Source of the DNA: Paenibacillus peoriae KCTC 3763
GTDB taxonomy: Bacteria > Bacillota > Bacilli > Paenibacillales > Paenibacillaceae
DNA: 64,000 nt
Direction of reading: 5' to 3'
NCBI RefSeq assembly: GCF_000236805.1
Contig: NZ_AGFX01000012.1
Span: forward strand, 310,001-374,000
Made by a program: the position numbers and the translations under genes. Positions 36,185 through 44,787 of the stretch are shown piece by piece. The stretch's first letter is position 1; each line of letters begins with the position of its first letter. Below the pieces are notes generated by a model. It was not told where the DNA came from and searched no databases. It saw nothing but the letters and a program-made list of their open reading frames with translations.

Positions 36185-36562
36185 TCACTCCGGAAAATAG
36201 TCATTTTCAGGACGCAACCGCACTTTCAACTGGCGCACGCTATATTCCAGTTGCTTGACGATGTCCTCCAACTGACGACGATCAAGTCCGCTGAAATCAG
36301 CAGCAGGCTTGGGTGCATTTTTCAAATCACGTATCGTTGCCTGCTGCTCCTGCCACTTGTCCATCAAGTCGGCTATATTCGCATAAAAGCGTTCATAATC
36401 CTTGATTATTTCATCCAGAAAAGCATCTACCTCATCCGGATCATAGCCGCGCATTTTATTTTTAAACTGTTTTTCATGAATGGAGAGCGCGTCCAGCTGA
36501 ATGCCCAGTTGTTTAAACAACTGTTTTTGCTTATCCAGACGACGCTTCATATGTTCATCCAT
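36185..36562 (-). CDS. DivIVA/GpsB-like domain protein
   Basis: A 125-residue protein with the membrane-curvature/cell-division N-terminal domain: the block LSIHEKQFKNKMRGYDPDEV followed by DAFLDEIIKDYERF, then a coiled coil (about residues 60-90) and a second predicted helix at the C-terminus. The length and single coiled coil are closer to GpsB than to full DivIVA. Expected at the septum or pole; partners not visible from context. ATG 36562 follows AAGGAGGG. Confidence 0.85.
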   Translation of the reverse strand: MDEHMKRRLDKQKQLFKQLGIQLDALSIHEKQFKNKMRGYDPDEVDAFLDEIIKDYERFYANIADLMDKWQEQQATIRDLKNAPKPAADFSGLDRRQLEDIVKQLEYSVRQLKVRLRPENDYFPE

Positions 36563-36757
36563 CGTTGTTCCCTCCTTAACGCACTATTCTTTTATATCAC
36601 ATTCTAGACCGGGAATAAAAGTCGCTGCTGATTGCCCAGTCCTGTGAGCGGTATCAAAGCCGCCAAGCGCGATGCCACAAGCTATGATGAAAATATGTGC
36701 GATGCAAAAGCTCGAAACCTGATTGTATGCGTATGCATTCTATGTATTTGTTGATCT

Positions 36758-36792
36758 AAAAAGCAGCTTGTCTTTGTGACAGGCTGCTTTTC
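36758..36792 (-). terminator. Intrinsic terminator after the Gfo/Idh/MocA gene
   Basis: AAAAGCAGC and GCTGCTTTT pair with an inner TGTC/GACA (one bulge); the minus strand runs into TTTTTAG. The 273 bases between this gene and the DivIVA gene hold nothing else obvious. Confidence 0.75.
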
Positions 36793-36835
36793 TTGACTCT
36801 GCTGTGATACAGCTATTACTTTAATTCGATTATTC

Positions 36836-37840
36836 TTATCCAATTTCCACCCGTTTGCGGCTGCGAGCCGATTCAATACAGGCATCGATCACCTTCATAT
36901 TGTTTACTGCATCTTCTGGTTCATACGGCAACGGAACACCATCAAGCACCGCCTCGGCAAAAGCATCCACTTGCAACTCAAAGGAATTAAAGCCTTTAAG
37001 ACGTTCCTCGCGCGTAACCGAACCAACGTGGACGAAGATTTGCGGTACAACAGCCGTTCTTTCCCAGCCGAACATTTTGGGCATCGCAATCGTGCCTTTG
37101 CTGCCGAGAATCTCCATATTGGAACGGTTCGCGGCCCACATGCCACAATCGAAGGTGAGATTGACCCCGCCGGGAAACTCCAGCAGACCGGATGCCATCA
37201 TATCGACGTTGTCATGCTCCGGGGAAAATAAGGCATGTACCGTCACCGCCTCAGGCTCCCGATCCAAATACATACGAGCCGCGGATATTGGATACACACC
37301 TACATCATATAACGAGCCGCCGCCCATGCTTTTATTAAAACGCACATTGTCTGCCTGATCGGCATTGTTAAACGTAAATGTACAATGAATGCCACGAATG
37401 TCGCCAATTTCCCCGCTATTGATAATTTCCTTAATTCTTCGATGCTTGGGATGATAGCGATACATAAAAGCTTCTGCAAAGATCACGCCTGCACTTTTAC
37501 AGGCTTCAATCATGCGGCTGGTCCCGACTGAACTGAGAGAAGATGGTTTTTCGCACAAAACGTGCTTTCCTGCCTCGGCCGCCCGAATCGTCCACTCTTC
37601 ATGCAGATGGTTCGGCAGCGGGATGTACACCGCCCCAATTTCGGGGTCAGCCAGCAGCTCCTCATAGCTTCCATAGCTTTTCGAAATATCGAATTCCCGG
37701 GCAGCGCCAGCGGCTTTATTGGCATCACGGCTGGCAATTCCAATCACTTCTCCGCGTTCGGATTGCTGAATCGCCGGAATGACAGCTATCCGGGCAATCT
37801 CCGCAGTACCCAAAATTCCCCATTTCAGCTTTCTCCCCAT
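36836..37840 (-). CDS. Gfo/Idh/MocA family oxidoreductase
   Basis: A 334-residue NAD(P)-dependent dehydrogenase. The Rossmann motif is WGILGTAEIARIAVIPAI, the catalytic Lys lies in HVLCEKPSSLS, and the substrate domain contains MYRYHPKHRRI and GGGSLYDVGVYPISAARM. Substrate is probably a sugar or inositol derivative. Three in-frame ATGs lie within 9 bases (37849, 37843, 37840); AAAGGA is best spaced for the last. The RTP-like gene lies only 20 bases upstream, so the two are probably one transcript. Confidence 0.88.
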   Translation of the reverse strand: MGRKLKWGILGTAEIARIAVIPAIQQSERGEVIGIASRDANKAAGAAREFDISKSYGSYEELLADPEIGAVYIPLPNHLHEEWTIRAAEAGKHVLCEKPSSLSSVGTSRMIEACKSAGVIFAEAFMYRYHPKHRRIKEIINSGEIGDIRGIHCTFTFNNADQADNVRFNKSMGGGSLYDVGVYPISAARMYLDREPEAVTVHALFSPEHDNVDMMASGLLEFPGGVNLTFDCGMWAANRSNMEILGSKGTIAMPKMFGWERTAVVPQIFVHVGSVTREERLKGFNSFELQVDAFAEAVLDGVPLPYEPEDAVNNMKVIDACIESARSRKRVEIG

Positions 37841-37860
37841 CATTCTCATCCTTTCGTGCC

Positions 37861-38223
37861 TCAGGAATAGTTGTCTTGTTCTGCTTTATGCAGCATGCCC
37901 AAGCAACGGTCCAAATCGGTTTTAACCTGCTTTTTGTAAAGTCTGGCCTTCTCCTCCCCATCATCTGTAAAATGATAGAGTACAATTTCCTGAAAATCCA
38001 CGCGCGGGTCTGTTCCTTTTAATCGTTTGGTACGGTAAAAAACGCCTTCCTGTACCAGCTCATGCAGCGCTCGGTAGACCTCGCTCTGAGGCGGAACATA
38101 TCCGAAGCTGCTAAACTCATCCTTCATCGATTCGAGCATCTGATATCCATAACCGCGATGCCTCTCCACCATTGTGATCAGATAAATTTTGATAAAAGCC
38201 CGCTGGGATATCATAAACGCCAT
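37861..38223 (-). CDS. Replication terminator protein (RTP) homologue
   Basis: A 120-residue winged-helix protein that aligns by eye along its whole length with B. subtilis RTP: QRAFIKIYLITMVE, then GYGYQMLESMKDEF, EVYRALHELVQEGV, QEIVLYHF, and the C-terminal dimer helix KARLYKKQVKTDLDRCLGML. RTP dimers bind Ter sites and stop replication forks from one side. The family also resembles PadR regulators, so a transcriptional role is the main alternative. ATG 38223 follows AGGAGG. Candidate binding repeats lie about 90 bases upstream. Confidence 0.85.
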   Translation of the reverse strand: MAFMISQRAFIKIYLITMVERHRGYGYQMLESMKDEFSSFGYVPPQSEVYRALHELVQEGVFYRTKRLKGTDPRVDFQEIVLYHFTDDGEEKARLYKKQVKTDLDRCLGMLHKAEQDNYS

Positions 38224-38307
38224 TGCACAGCCTCCTCCACACCTTATTCATATATCTTATCCTCCATTATAAACCACTCTGTGGCCATACACTATTTCCT
38301 TTCATCC

Positions 38308-38330
38308 TATGAGAATGTATGAGAACATTC
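38308..38330. promoter_or_regulatory. Repeat cluster upstream of the RTP-like gene
   Basis: TATGAGAA occurs twice, at 38308 and 38318, exactly one helical turn apart, and overlaps the inverted repeat GAATGT-N6-ACATTC (38313-38330). B. subtilis rtp is autoregulated by RTP sites in its promoter, so this is a candidate self-binding site. I could not match it to the Bacillus Ter consensus. The rest of the 449-base gap to the next gene holds only AT-rich sequence and a terminator. Confidence 0.4.
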
Positions 38331-38604
38331 CGTCCATTGTGACCGTTCTTAAAGATTGCGAGAGAACTAAAATGAAGCTTCGTTAGGCAGGTTGCGATTG
38401 GTGGGCTGTAGTTCTATTTTTCTATTATGAATTTTTCATATAGTGAAATTATGTTATAAGCATTAAAAAAATAGGACCATCCTTGATTTCGATCCTGGAA
38501 TTGCCCCCTCCATTTTCAAGAAGCAATGGCTTAAAAATATCCACTTCCCATTGTTAAAAGAAATTCGAGTCAGGAATTCTGAGTTTAATTCTTCGGTTTA
38601 TACG

Positions 38605-38650
38605 AAAAATCTCGTTGTGGATTTAAGCAGCATCCACAACGAGATTTTTT
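38605..38650 (-). terminator. Intrinsic terminator after the acyltransferase gene
   Basis: AAAAATCTCGTTGTGGAT pairs perfectly with its 18-base complement around a 9-base loop. T-runs flank both sides, so it works in either direction; on the minus strand it follows the acyltransferase stop by 25 bases. Confidence 0.9.
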
Positions 38651-38672
38651 GATGCCTAAGGAAACCGCAAGG

Positions 38673-39845
38673 TCAGGCTTGCTTTTGCAAGGCTGGCGGC
38701 CCTCCCGCCGGGCGGGGACGAACCCGAAGCCCCACAATCCATTTGCCCAGAGGCATACGGGCCAGCAGCCATGTTCCGGCAATGGAAAAGACCAAGCAGA
38801 AAATGAACGAGATTAGCGTACGAAGCACGTGGCTCCAGTCTGAAAACAACGTTTCATCAAAAAAGTAGGTCACACGCAGCATAAAGGCATGCATCAGATA
38901 CGCTCCGTAGGACAACGTTCCGATGGCAGTCAGCATACTCGCCACACGGCCCCCCTTATGAGCGATCCACGTGGCTACCCGATATGCCACAAAAATAGAC
39001 GTAACACAATATACAGCCATAATCGGACGCAGCAGGGACAAGTAATTAAAGGAAGGAACCGTCCCTCGCGGCGTCTGGAACAGGCTGATCATCTCGTACA
39101 GCAAGTATCCTGTAATTACGATAAACAGCGGCCAATACACCATCTGTGCCTTGGTTACCCAGGCATTCCAGCGTTGGACATTCATCCCGGCTGCCGCTCC
39201 CAGCACAAAATAAAAGAAAAAGTAGATCACATTCCGGTCAGCGTACAGGGTAAACCAGGAGGTAATGACCGGGAGCTGGAGCTTGTCCATCGCGTGGTAC
39301 ACAGGTCCAACTGCGAACATAAGCAAAAAATATAACGCGCCAACTCCAGCCAATGCAGCGGGTTGCCATTTTGACGGCATCAGCGCAGACACACGGCGCA
39401 CAGCATAACGAAACACAGGAAATAACACATAGCATTGGATGATCATAATGATGTACCACAGATGATAACTGCTTTTTCCGTTCAAAAGCTTTTGCAAAAA
39501 ATCCAGCGGGTGAATAGATTCTCCACTTTGGACAAGCTGATTTCCCAATTCGTATAAAAGAGACCATATGATATAAGGCACGATGATATCCATAAATCTT
39601 TTACGTAAAAACGTCCCGTAATTTAAGGCTCCATCATAATTGTAAAACAACACCATCCCGGTAATAAATACAAACACAGGAACTGCGAATTTGGAACACA
39701 GCAGTAACAGTGTCAGCAACACCCCGTCCTGGATGCGCGCCCCCTGCGCAACCGCATAGTGTGCGATGGAATGCTGAAGAACGACAGCGGCAAAAGCCAA
39801 TCCTCTCAGCAAAGCGACTTCGGAAATTCTCTCTTTTTGACTCAT
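38673..39845 (-). CDS. Acyltransferase 3 family membrane protein
   Basis: A 390-residue, about 10-helix membrane acyltransferase. The active-site His region is ALLRGLAFAAVVLQHSIAHY near the N-terminus, and FVFITGMVLFYNY and FLRKRFMDIIVPYIIWS are further family blocks. Members O-acetylate sugars, peptidoglycan or exopolysaccharide. No OatA-like extracellular SGNH domain is fused. Acceptor unknown. ATG follows CAGGAG. Confidence 0.88.
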   Translation of the reverse strand: MSQKERISEVALLRGLAFAAVVLQHSIAHYAVAQGARIQDGVLLTLLLLCSKFAVPVFVFITGMVLFYNYDGALNYGTFLRKRFMDIIVPYIIWSLLYELGNQLVQSGESIHPLDFLQKLLNGKSSYHLWYIIMIIQCYVLFPVFRYAVRRVSALMPSKWQPAALAGVGALYFLLMFAVGPVYHAMDKLQLPVITSWFTLYADRNVIYFFFYFVLGAAAGMNVQRWNAWVTKAQMVYWPLFIVITGYLLYEMISLFQTPRGTVPSFNYLSLLRPIMAVYCVTSIFVAYRVATWIAHKGGRVASMLTAIGTLSYGAYLMHAFMLRVTYFFDETLFSDWSHVLRTLISFIFCLVFSIAGTWLLARMPLGKWIVGLRVRPRPAGGPPALQKQA

Positions 39846-40010
39846 GTCACTCTCCTGTTATGTCTAGCAAAGTATGAATCTATTATAACTGCAATTCCAT
39901 AAAATAAATATAGAATGGATAAACGTGCCAAAGGCATAGTATCTATATGTGTAACCATGGACAGATGCCCACAATATCATATTACATCTGTTAGCAGGAG
40001 GGATTTTTTA

Positions 40011-40565
40011 ATGAATAATGGATTGGGTCGATATCACTGTCAACATTCTGGTATAAATCCAGTTTTAGATCGAATTTTGGAGCGGTGGACTGGGGAACCC
40101 AAAAAAACAGTTTATTTGTTAATCAACAAATATGGCTTACCAAATGACGCAAGCTGGACAAAAATTACATGGTATAATAATGGTCCTTGGAAACGGACGG
40201 TTGTCCATCTTCGTACAGTACCTCATAATACTCCTACCCCCCACCTTGATTATTTAGCACAAACCATTGATTATAGGGTCCCGGTTCAATTTTTTTGCGA
40301 CTTAGCGAGGTTTGATGGTAGTTTATATCCAGACCGAACGGCTGGTGAAGCTACGGCTAAATGCGATCAAGAAGCGGCGAATTTTATGGCTTTGAACTTG
40401 ATGAACGACATCATTACTGGCAAGCGAACCGTGGAAGATGCACGTCATGCTGCAGTTGAAATTGAAAAAGCTTTTCGACTAAAAGGGCAATCGTCACCTT
40501 ACACCACAGGATTCCTATTCCAAAAACAATTTCATACTGCTGATCCCGATGTCGCCTATTTCTAA
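40011..40565 (+). CDS. Hypothetical protein, 184 aa
   Basis: A soluble 184-residue protein with no family I recognise. ATG 40011 has AGGAGG 9 bases ahead; the open frame upstream to 39915 lacks a site. Notable parts are a Lys-Thr-Val-Tyr-Leu-Leu-Ile strand, a PDRTAGEATAKCDQEAANFMAL helix region and a C-terminal aromatic tail. It is more AT-rich than the adjacent hrpB gene and stands alone, which could mean recent acquisition. Confidence 0.55.
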   Translation: MNNGLGRYHCQHSGINPVLDRILERWTGEPKKTVYLLINKYGLPNDASWTKITWYNNGPWKRTVVHLRTVPHNTPTPHLDYLAQTIDYRVPVQFFCDLARFDGSLYPDRTAGEATAKCDQEAANFMALNLMNDIITGKRTVEDARHAAVEIEKAFRLKGQSSPYTTGFLFQKQFHTADPDVAYF

Positions 40566-40610
40566 GTAGTATATCTCTATGACATTACTAAACCGAGGAA
40601 TAATTTTCTA

Positions 40611-40648
40611 AAAAAAAAGCAGCCTTCCCTCTCGGGAAGACCACTGCT
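40611..40648 (-). terminator. Intrinsic terminator after hrpB
   Basis: On the minus strand GCAG and CTGC enclose TCTTCCC/GGGAAGG with a GAGA loop, then eight or more T. It lies about 40 bases past the hrpB stop. Confidence 0.85.
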
Positions 40649-40685
40649 CGCTATAACGAACGGATTGGACACCAAATCAAGCATC

Positions 40686-43214
40686 TCAACGCTTTGGCTT
40701 CGCTCTGCTGGTCGCCACGGCTTCCAACGGATCATCCGGCCAATAATGCTTGGGATATCTGCCTTTCAAGTCCTTTTTAACTTCAAAATAGGCCTCGCTC
40801 CAGAAGCTGGACAGGTCGGAGGTCACTTGCACAGGCCGCTGGGCGGGTGACAGCAAATGCAGCACGAGCGGCACACGTCCCCGGCCAATCCGCGGCGTTT
40901 CCCTCATGCCGAACAGCTCTTGCAGCCGCACTGCCAGCGCAGGTGCCTCGGGATTCGAATAATCGACCGGAATACGGGAACCACTGGGTACTCGTATATG
41001 CGTCGGTGCTTCCTGCTCAAGCTGCTGCCGCTGCTCCCAATCCAGTCTGCCGAGCAGCAATTCGCTGCCGTCCAGTCGTTGCAGATCAGATACATTTTTG
41101 GCTCCAAGCGCAAAAGGTAGCAGCCACGATTCCAGTGAATCCAGCAGCGCGGATTCCGTGCTGTCCGGCCAATCCTCGGGTGCCGAGAAGTGCATAAAAA
41201 TCAAGCGCGCCTGCAACTGTAGGGTTGACCGATTCCAGGACAGCAGCTTTAGACCACGTTCGCGGACACCCTGCATCAAGGCGCCAGCTATTTCCTCTGC
41301 CGGAGGCCGTTCATAGGACGTTTCCTTTAAAACGAGCGCGCCAAGCTGTAGTATCTTGCGGGCTCTCACGGCTGAGGCTGAGCTGTCCCAATATACATAG
41401 GCTTGTTCCAGCAGCCATTCACTACAATGTTCGATCAGCTCTTGCAGCTCAACGGGTGCCGCCAGCTGAATGGCACCATCTGCTCCCTCGTCATCCACTT
41501 CGGCGGCGGCGAGATAGGATGAGCGCGACATCCACTCCACTTGTCGGAGTCGCGCGCCCCGGCCGCCGCTAAGCAAAAAGCGGCCGTCACCCCGGCCCTG
41601 CGCGATCCGATCCGGATACGCAAAGGCCAGCAGCAGCCCGCAGGACGCGGAGCCGTCAGGCTCGTCCAACGCTGCGGCTGCTTTCGGCAGCGTGGCCAGC
41701 AGCTGCCGACTTTCCTGCACGATACGGCGAATCACCGTATCGTCTGCCGCCCGCAGCAGGCTGTGCGTGCTGCGGGCATGAGCCGCCTCGCGCAGGGCGT
41801 CCAGCCGCGGGCGCAAATCCGTTCCGCCATGGGCGCGGAACGGGTCGCGCTCTTGCAGCAGCGCAGCCAGGCGGCTGGCGGTAGGCGCCAGACCGAGGGC
41901 GGCCGCGCACAGCAGCATGTGTCCGAGGCGCGGATGCGCGCCCAGAGCGGACACCTCGCGTCCATGCGCGGTAATGCCGCCTGCGCTGCCATCGGCTGCG
42001 GCGCTCAGGCAGCCGAGCTGGCGCAGCAGGCTTGTGGCCTGGCGGTACGCCGCCTCAGGCGGGGCATCCAGCCAGGCCAGCTCGGCGGGCTCGCGCACGC
42101 CCCAGGCGGCCAGCTCCAGCGCGAGCGGAACCAGATCGGCCGCCGCGATTTCCGGGCGGCTGGCATCAGGGAGCGCGGCATGTTCCTGCGCGCTCCACAG
42201 CCGGTAGCATACGCCCGGCTGAAGGCGGCCCGCCCGGCCGCGCCGCTGGTCAGCCGAGGCTTTGGACACCTTGACGGTGGTCAAACGGCTCATGCCGGTT
42301 CGCGCAGAAAACACCGATTCCCGCGACAATCCGCTGTCGATCACCACCGTAATCCCGGCTATGGTCAGGCTGGACTCGGCAATCGAGGTTGCCAATACGA
42401 CTTTTCGGCTGCCCGAAGCCGAAGGGCGTATCGCCTCATCCTGCTGCTCCAGCTTCATACTGCCGTACAGCGGAATAACCTTGACCTGTGCAGGCAAATT
42501 TCTTGAAGTCAGCTCACGCTCCGTGCGATGAATCTCCCTCGCCCCGGGCAAGAAGACCAACAGATCTCCTTTATGGGCATGAAGCGCCTTTTCTACGGTC
42601 TCTGCTGTAAAAGCTTCTAATGTGGCCGATGAAGGCTTGGGCATATGAAAGGTTTCTACAGGAAATACGGTGCCTGGACATTCCAGCAGTGGAGCATCCC
42701 CCAGTAGACGGCAGACCGGCTCAGCCTCCAGCGTGGCAGACATGATCAATATTTTCAAATCCGGCCGTAGCAGGGCCTGACTTTGCAGAGCAAGCGCGAG
42801 CCCTAAATCTGCATGCAGGCTGCGTTCATGAAACTCATCAAAAATGATCAGCCCAATCCCCTCCAACGCCTGATCATTTTGCAGCATTCGGGTCAGCACG
42901 CCCTCAGTAACCACTTCAATCCGCGTATTCGGCCCTGTTTTTGTATCCATGCGAACGCGGTAGCCCACCCTCTGCCCCGTTTGTTCGCCCAGCGCTTTCG
43001 CCATTTGCGCGGCTGCTGCACGTGCAGCCAAGCGCCTTGGCTCCAGCATCAGCATTTTTTGACCCGCCAGCCACGGCTCGTGCAGCAGTTCGAGCGGCGT
43101 AACCGTCGTCTTGCCCGCGCCCGGCTGTGCAATCAATACGGCAGCCGAATGGGATCGCAGCGCATTTTTAAGCTCGGGTATAATTTGAATGATAGGCAGT
43201 TGTTTATCTGTCAA
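40686..43214 (-). CDS. hrpB: ATP-dependent helicase HrpB
   Basis: An 842-residue DEAH-box RNA helicase-like protein. Motif I is IAQPGAGKTTVTPLEL, motif II is FDEFHERSLHADLGLAL, motif III SATLEA, motif V LATSIAESSLTIAGITVVIDSG and motif VI QRRGRAGR. The HA2 region and the C-terminal HrpB domain (from about residue 690) are complete. The start is a TTG after GGAGAG. Cellular role in bacteria is poorly defined. The middle third is markedly more GC-rich than the rest of the window (45 of 60 bases at 41881-41940 are G or C). Confidence 0.94.
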   Translation of the reverse strand: MTDKQLPIIQIIPELKNALRSHSAAVLIAQPGAGKTTVTPLELLHEPWLAGQKMLMLEPRRLAARAAAAQMAKALGEQTGQRVGYRVRMDTKTGPNTRIEVVTEGVLTRMLQNDQALEGIGLIIFDEFHERSLHADLGLALALQSQALLRPDLKILIMSATLEAEPVCRLLGDAPLLECPGTVFPVETFHMPKPSSATLEAFTAETVEKALHAHKGDLLVFLPGAREIHRTERELTSRNLPAQVKVIPLYGSMKLEQQDEAIRPSASGSRKVVLATSIAESSLTIAGITVVIDSGLSRESVFSARTGMSRLTTVKVSKASADQRRGRAGRLQPGVCYRLWSAQEHAALPDASRPEIAAADLVPLALELAAWGVREPAELAWLDAPPEAAYRQATSLLRQLGCLSAAADGSAGGITAHGREVSALGAHPRLGHMLLCAAALGLAPTASRLAALLQERDPFRAHGGTDLRPRLDALREAAHARSTHSLLRAADDTVIRRIVQESRQLLATLPKAAAALDEPDGSASCGLLLAFAYPDRIAQGRGDGRFLLSGGRGARLRQVEWMSRSSYLAAAEVDDEGADGAIQLAAPVELQELIEHCSEWLLEQAYVYWDSSASAVRARKILQLGALVLKETSYERPPAEEIAGALMQGVRERGLKLLSWNRSTLQLQARLIFMHFSAPEDWPDSTESALLDSLESWLLPFALGAKNVSDLQRLDGSELLLGRLDWEQRQQLEQEAPTHIRVPSGSRIPVDYSNPEAPALAVRLQELFGMRETPRIGRGRVPLVLHLLSPAQRPVQVTSDLSSFWSEAYFEVKKDLKGRYPKHYWPDDPLEAVATSRAKPKR

Positions 43215-43412
43215 TGAAATCTCTCCAATGATACGCAGATGCGTAAATCTAATTCCAATCGTATTGTGCGTACAGTTCTGCTGGGGTTTCGATCTGTTTA
43301 GCTATGTATTGAATGACACTCGTCCAGCTCCCGATTTCGCTTCACACGATCCCCTCCAAGAAAAGTTCCCAAAATGGTCGGAGTCAGAATATTTCTATTG
43401 AAAATAGTATAC

Positions 43413-43710
43413 AGTTGCTTGTTACATTGAGCAATTCACTTATAATGTGTAGTCCATGCTCAATCATTAGCCTGGATACCGAGGCTTTCATTTTGATGTC
43501 CAGTGCTGTTCGAATTCCATTAGCCATCGTAAAACGCTGTGCTTCCTCCCGGATTGCATCGCAAAGTCGACTTCCGAGGCTGATTTGAGCGCATGTTGTC
43601 TATGGCACGACGGGAGTCAGCCAGCGCCTTGCGTGCCTGGGACATGGACTGCTGAACGATATCATGAGCTCTCCGCGTGCTGCCTTTTGTCTGGTGGGCA
43701 TCTACGGCTG
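43413..43710 (-). pseudogene. Remnant of a LiaS/DegS-type sensor histidine kinase
   Basis: On the minus strand one frame reads KGSTRRAHDIVQQSMSQA and continues with ALADSRRAIDNMRSNQP, the dimerisation/H-box region of NarL-type kinases; after a frame change the next stretch reads AIREEAQRFTMANGIRTALD, again typical of these kinases, and fades near the ATPase start. No start, sensor or complete catalytic domain remains. It explains much of the 720-base gap between hrpB and the ABC transporter; the rest is AT-rich sequence and structured element B. Confidence 0.65.
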
Positions 43711-43804
43711 GCCATCTGCAAATAAGCCCAGCAAGGAGTTTTCAAACTGACGGTACTTCTCAAAATAATAAAAAGAGGATTTTTTAGGCAGGGATAAACA
43801 CGTA

Positions 43805-43931
43805 GCATCGGAGAGGACAAAGCGACTGGCGGAAAAGCGACAGCGGTCGCCTTTGTCCCCGAATTTCTACCGCTAAAAATAGTATGAAATTCGGGGCAAC
43901 GGCGATTAGAGGAATGGTTCGTTCCCGGAGC
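43805..43931 (+). ncRNA. Structured intergenic element, copy B
   Basis: Same order of blocks as copy A: CGGAGAGGAC, CGGTCGCCTTTG, an 11-bp stem CCCCGAATTTC (43857-43867) with GAAATTCGGGG (43886-43896), then CAACGGCGATTAGAGGAATGG. Compared with copy A, the stem has a change on both arms that keeps pairing. It ends at the stop codon of the leftward permease gene, in the opposite orientation, as copy A does beside its neighbour. Confidence 0.55.
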
Positions 43932-43934
43932 TTC

Positions 43935-44774
43935 CTACTCCTTCGATCCCGTGTTGGCTATCCCCTGCACATAATAGCGCTGCAGTGGAAGCAACAGCAC
44001 AACCGGGATGAGGATGGACAAAATGACGGCCGCGAACATTTCGTTCCAGTAGGTGGCATATTCAGTAACGAAGTCGCTCAGCGCGACCTGAATCACTTTA
44101 TACTCCTTCGAGCGCGTCACGATGAGTGGCCACAGGAACGATTCCCACTGCTGAATAAAAATAAGCAGGCTGGCGCTGACGGTAACGGGCTTGCAGAGAG
44201 GCATGACGATTCGAGTGTATACCCGCAGCCAGGAGGCCCCGTCCATGCGGGCAGATTCCACCAGGGACGTTGGCAGTTCGAGAAAAAACTGACGGAACAG
44301 AAAGATGACCAGTCCATTGGCTATGCCAGGAATGATGATGCCCGCATAGGTGTCCACCCAGCCCAGGCTGTTGACAAGGCTGTACAACGGGATGGAGATG
44401 ACCTCGAACGGAATCATGAAGGTGAGCAGCACCAGCAGAAACAGCAGCGTTTTTCCGCGAAACTCAAAATATACGAATGCGAACGCGGCCATGGAGCCAA
44501 GCAAAAGCCCGCCAATCACGTTGGCTGCCCCGACAAAAAACGTGTTCAGAAAAACTTGTCCGAACCCTCGCTCCGTAAACAGCGTTTGATAAGCTCCCCA
44601 TGTAAAATTGGATGGCCAAAACGTTTTCCAGGTGATCGGCGACATGTATTTATAAATGTCCTCCAGCGGGCGGAACGACGAAACGAAGGCAAACGCCAGC
44701 GGCAGCAGCACCAGCAGCGCCAAAACGATGTGTACGGCATACAACAGCAGATGAGAACGGGTAAATCGGTTCAC
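43935..44774 (-). CDS. Carbohydrate ABC transporter permease, MalG-like (CUT1)
   Basis: A 279-residue membrane protein with six predicted helices. The EAA loop that contacts the ATPase is LVESARMDGASWLRVYTRIVMPLCKP. GTG 44774 has AAAGGATTTC ahead and lies 13 bases past the stop of the partner permease; a longer frame overlapping that gene is unlikely. Third component of the transporter encoded with a nucleoside hydrolase; no ATPase gene is present, so a shared MsmX-like ATPase elsewhere is expected. Confidence 0.9.
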   Translation of the reverse strand: MNRFTRSHLLLYAVHIVLALLVLLPLAFAFVSSFRPLEDIYKYMSPITWKTFWPSNFTWGAYQTLFTERGFGQVFLNTFFVGAANVIGGLLLGSMAAFAFVYFEFRGKTLLFLLVLLTFMIPFEVISIPLYSLVNSLGWVDTYAGIIIPGIANGLVIFLFRQFFLELPTSLVESARMDGASWLRVYTRIVMPLCKPVTVSASLLIFIQQWESFLWPLIVTRSKEYKVIQVALSDFVTEYATYWNEMFAAVILSILIPVVLLLPLQRYYVQGIANTGSKE

Positions 44775-44787
44775 GTTGAAATCCTTT

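Noticed and set aside
41541-42506. 321-codon frame antisense to hrpB
   Set aside because: Product is an Arg/Gln/Ala-rich shadow caused by the GC-rich segment; the hrpB frame is clearly conserved.
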